Position numbers and translations under genes: made by a program. Under the pieces are notes generated by a model. It did no database searches. It was not told the origin of the DNA and saw only the letters and a list, made by a program, of their open reading frames with translations. Below, one piece after another: positions 62,783 through 64,000 of a DNA stretch of 64,000 nucleotides (position 1 is its first letter; every line of letters begins with the position of its first letter). Source of the DNA: Nitrospira sp. (lineage in GTDB: Bacteria > Nitrospirota > Nitrospiria > Nitrospirales > Nitrospiraceae); the NCBI GenBank assembly GCA_005239465.1, contig SPAW01000007.1, positions 20,890-84,889 on the forward strand. Reading direction: 5' to 3'.

Positions 62783-62858
62783 TGGAGCTGGCGAGAGGAA
62801 TCGAACCTCCAACCTGCGGTTTACAAAACCGCTGCTCTGCCGATTGAGCTACGCCAGC
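62783..62858 (-). tRNA. tRNA-Thr (anticodon UGU)
   Basis: A 76-base cloverleaf with encoded CCA. Acceptor GCTGGCG pairs with CGCCAGC. The D-arm is GCTC/GAGC, the anticodon arm GCGGT-TTTGTAA-ACCGC gives anticodon TGT, and the T-arm GGAGG-TTCGATT-CCTCT includes one G-T pair. All arms are complete, so it should be functional. Confidence 0.95.
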
Positions 62859-63598
62859 CCGCTTGTGATCTGAAATAACAGAACGCCAAGTTTCGTTCGC
62901 ACAGTACCAATAGGCCGAAGAGCCTGTCAAGAAATGCCGTGTCTCAGACTCAACTTCTTCCCGATAGAGTATGGTTTGCATTGACTACGGCAGGTCATTA
63001 TCCTAGACCTTCGTTTGATCTTCAGATTCCCAGGGAATCACCGATGAGCCAGGTACACATTCTCGTCATTGACGACTTTCCAGAAGTACTGCTGTCAATC
63101 CTGACGCATCCCGCGTTGATCTAGTATCAGCATTGCGCATTTCTCCTGATTTCACTCGCCTTTCATGACGGATCGTAGAGCACGGTCTTTGCTGAACCTC
63201 CCTAGCCGCGCACCTTTTTCTATCACGATACAGTCAGCTGCTTCTCTTGGTCGTCGTCTGGATTGCTGCGCGCCCGCTGGCGCTCGGAGAGCCGTCTCGG
63301 CCAGCTGACCGGCGAGTGAACCACTGGTGCACAGCGGACCAGTACGCACTGCTGGGTGGCCAGTGCGTTGTTACTCTTCGAGCCGCGCGTACGGCGAATC
63401 AGAGGCTACCGCCATCTGCCCCTGTTGTGCGAAGCCCTTCAGACGGAGATCGGGAGGGCTGGGAAATTGAAGGTTTTCACCGTGACATGAACACAACATC
63501 GGAGCCGCTTCGGAATTTTAACAAAAACTGGGAATAACTGCGCAGCCATGGTATCTAAATTTATCGGCGCCGACTATCAATCAACAAAGGAGAGCGTG
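62859..63598. other. Gene-free stretch with degraded signalling remnants
   Basis: About 740 bases between the tRNA and the STAS gene. It has the response-regulator stub 63044-63124. In the stretch 63240-63420 the translation LLLLVVVWIAARPLA, and in a second frame RLGQLTGE, faintly recall a membrane helix followed by a HAMP linker with a frameshift; this is weak. Confidence 0.4.
63044..63124 (+). pseudogene. Truncated response-regulator receiver domain
   Basis: ATG 63044 opens MSQVHILVIDDFPEVLLSIL, the first strand and acidic pair of a receiver domain, and then stops at TAG after 26 residues. The phospho-acceptor aspartate region is absent. It is best read as a remnant of a deleted regulator gene. 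Confidence 0.55.
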
Positions 63599-63943
63599 AT
63601 GCAGATCACAGAACGACCGGTCCCTAATGGAGTCGTTTTAGAGATCACGGGCGATCTCACCTTTACCAACCAAGAGCAGTTTACTGCTGCGGTCGAGGCT
63701 GTCCGACAAAAAGGATGCCGCTATCTCATTCTGAACATGGCCGACGTACGGTTCGTCGATAGTTCCGGGCTGGGAATGCTTGCGTTGGTTTCACAGAATT
63801 TCAAACTAAACCAGGGCAAAGTCAGCATGTTGAAGCCGCAATGCTATGTGCGGGAAATCATGAACCTCGCGAATATCCCGAAGCTCATCCCCGTGTACGA
63901 CAACGAGCCGGATGCGTTGGCGGGGAATCAACAGGCGGCCTAG
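63599..63943 (+). CDS. STAS-domain anti-sigma-factor antagonist-like protein
   Basis: A 114-residue SpoIIAA-type protein. ATG 63599 follows AAAGGAGAGC. MQITERPVPNGVVLEITGDL opens the fold, and RFVDSSGLGMLALV holds the phosphorylatable serine (Ser55 or Ser56). VSMLKPQCYVREIMNLANIP ends it. Such proteins bind and release anti-sigma kinases. No kinase or phosphatase gene is visible in the remaining window. A MITE-like end begins directly after its stop codon. Confidence 0.88.
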   Translation: MQITERPVPNGVVLEITGDLTFTNQEQFTAAVEAVRQKGCRYLILNMADVRFVDSSGLGMLALVSQNFKLNQGKVSMLKPQCYVREIMNLANIPKLIPVYDNEPDALAGNQQAA

Positions 63944-64000
63944 CAGGATGTTGAAAAAGTCGTCTTTCTCACCCACCCAACCCCGGCGCGCCGGGGCGCT
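63944..64000. mobile_element. Start of a second MITE-like element, cut by window edge
   Basis: Begins CAGGATGTTGAAAAAGTCG right after the STAS stop TAG. Its 57 visible bases align with the reverse complement of the right end of the element at 39791-40031, sharing the terminal CAGGATGTT, a TTCTCACC block and a GGCGCGCCG block. The remainder lies outside the window. Confidence 0.6.

Noticed and set aside
62511..62873. 120-residue open frame
   Set aside because: It crosses the intact tRNA-Thr gene in antisense, so it is not a protein gene.

Overview
The window looks like chromosomal DNA of a Nitrospira (phylum Nitrospirota), most likely a complete-ammonia-oxidising (comammox) strain. The strongest evidence is an intact stand-alone amoC gene of the betaproteobacterial/comammox type at 3676-4467. 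Supporting evidence is the set of PilZ proteins, short lipoproteins and a bacterial topoisomerase VI pair. No rRNA, CRISPR array, transposase or prophage was seen. The only other part of the ammonia or nitrite oxidation machinery present is that single amoC.

Region 1-7 kb is accessory and partly decayed: a cut-off membrane sensor, a PAS regulator that has lost its DNA-binding domain, a PilZ protein, a CBS-domain protein, a nuclease remnant with an internal stop, the orphan amoC with a long AT-rich leader, a SUMF1-like exported protein and a frameshifted C-terminal piece of Lon. Region 6.7-19.6 kb holds housekeeping and small genes: an RNA methyltransferase, NUDIX hydrolases, a RelE-type toxin-antitoxin pair, a mutY-mutT-exonuclease operon linked by ATGA overlaps, the tRNA methylthiotransferases miaB and mtaB, and an AmpG-like transporter.

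Region 19.6-30.2 kb carries the B12-dependent ribonucleotide reductase nrdJ, whose upstream region has a sigma70-like promoter, two NrdR-like boxes and two DnaA-like boxes. It is followed by a nuclease-fold protein, an ACT protein, rlpA, a CorC/HlyC protein, ligA (convergent) and a LysM lipoprotein. Region 30.2-37 kb is a complete tryptophan operon, trpEGDCFBA. Region 37-44.4 kb reads leftward: lnt, prfB (with a programmed +1 frameshift), lysS, a 241-bp MITE-like element, a LolC/E permease, lolD and a lipoprotein. Lnt, Lol and Lgt (58.5 kb) together provide lipoprotein maturation and sorting, and this window encodes several lipoproteins.

Region 44.5-59.3 kb carries a PilZ protein, DNA topoisomerase VI subunits B and A, a glutaredoxin-like protein, an AddB/AddA-like helicase-nuclease pair, a metallopeptidase and lgt. 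Region 59.3-64 kb is gene-poor and full of small repeats: word-repeat hairpins, a tRNA-Leu 5' fragment, a half-copy of tRNA-Thr framed by a perfect 10-bp inverted repeat, a REC-PilZ response regulator, the intact tRNA-Thr(UGU), a response-regulator stub, a STAS protein and the start of a second copy of the MITE-like element. All function calls rest on reading motifs by eye; no database search was run.
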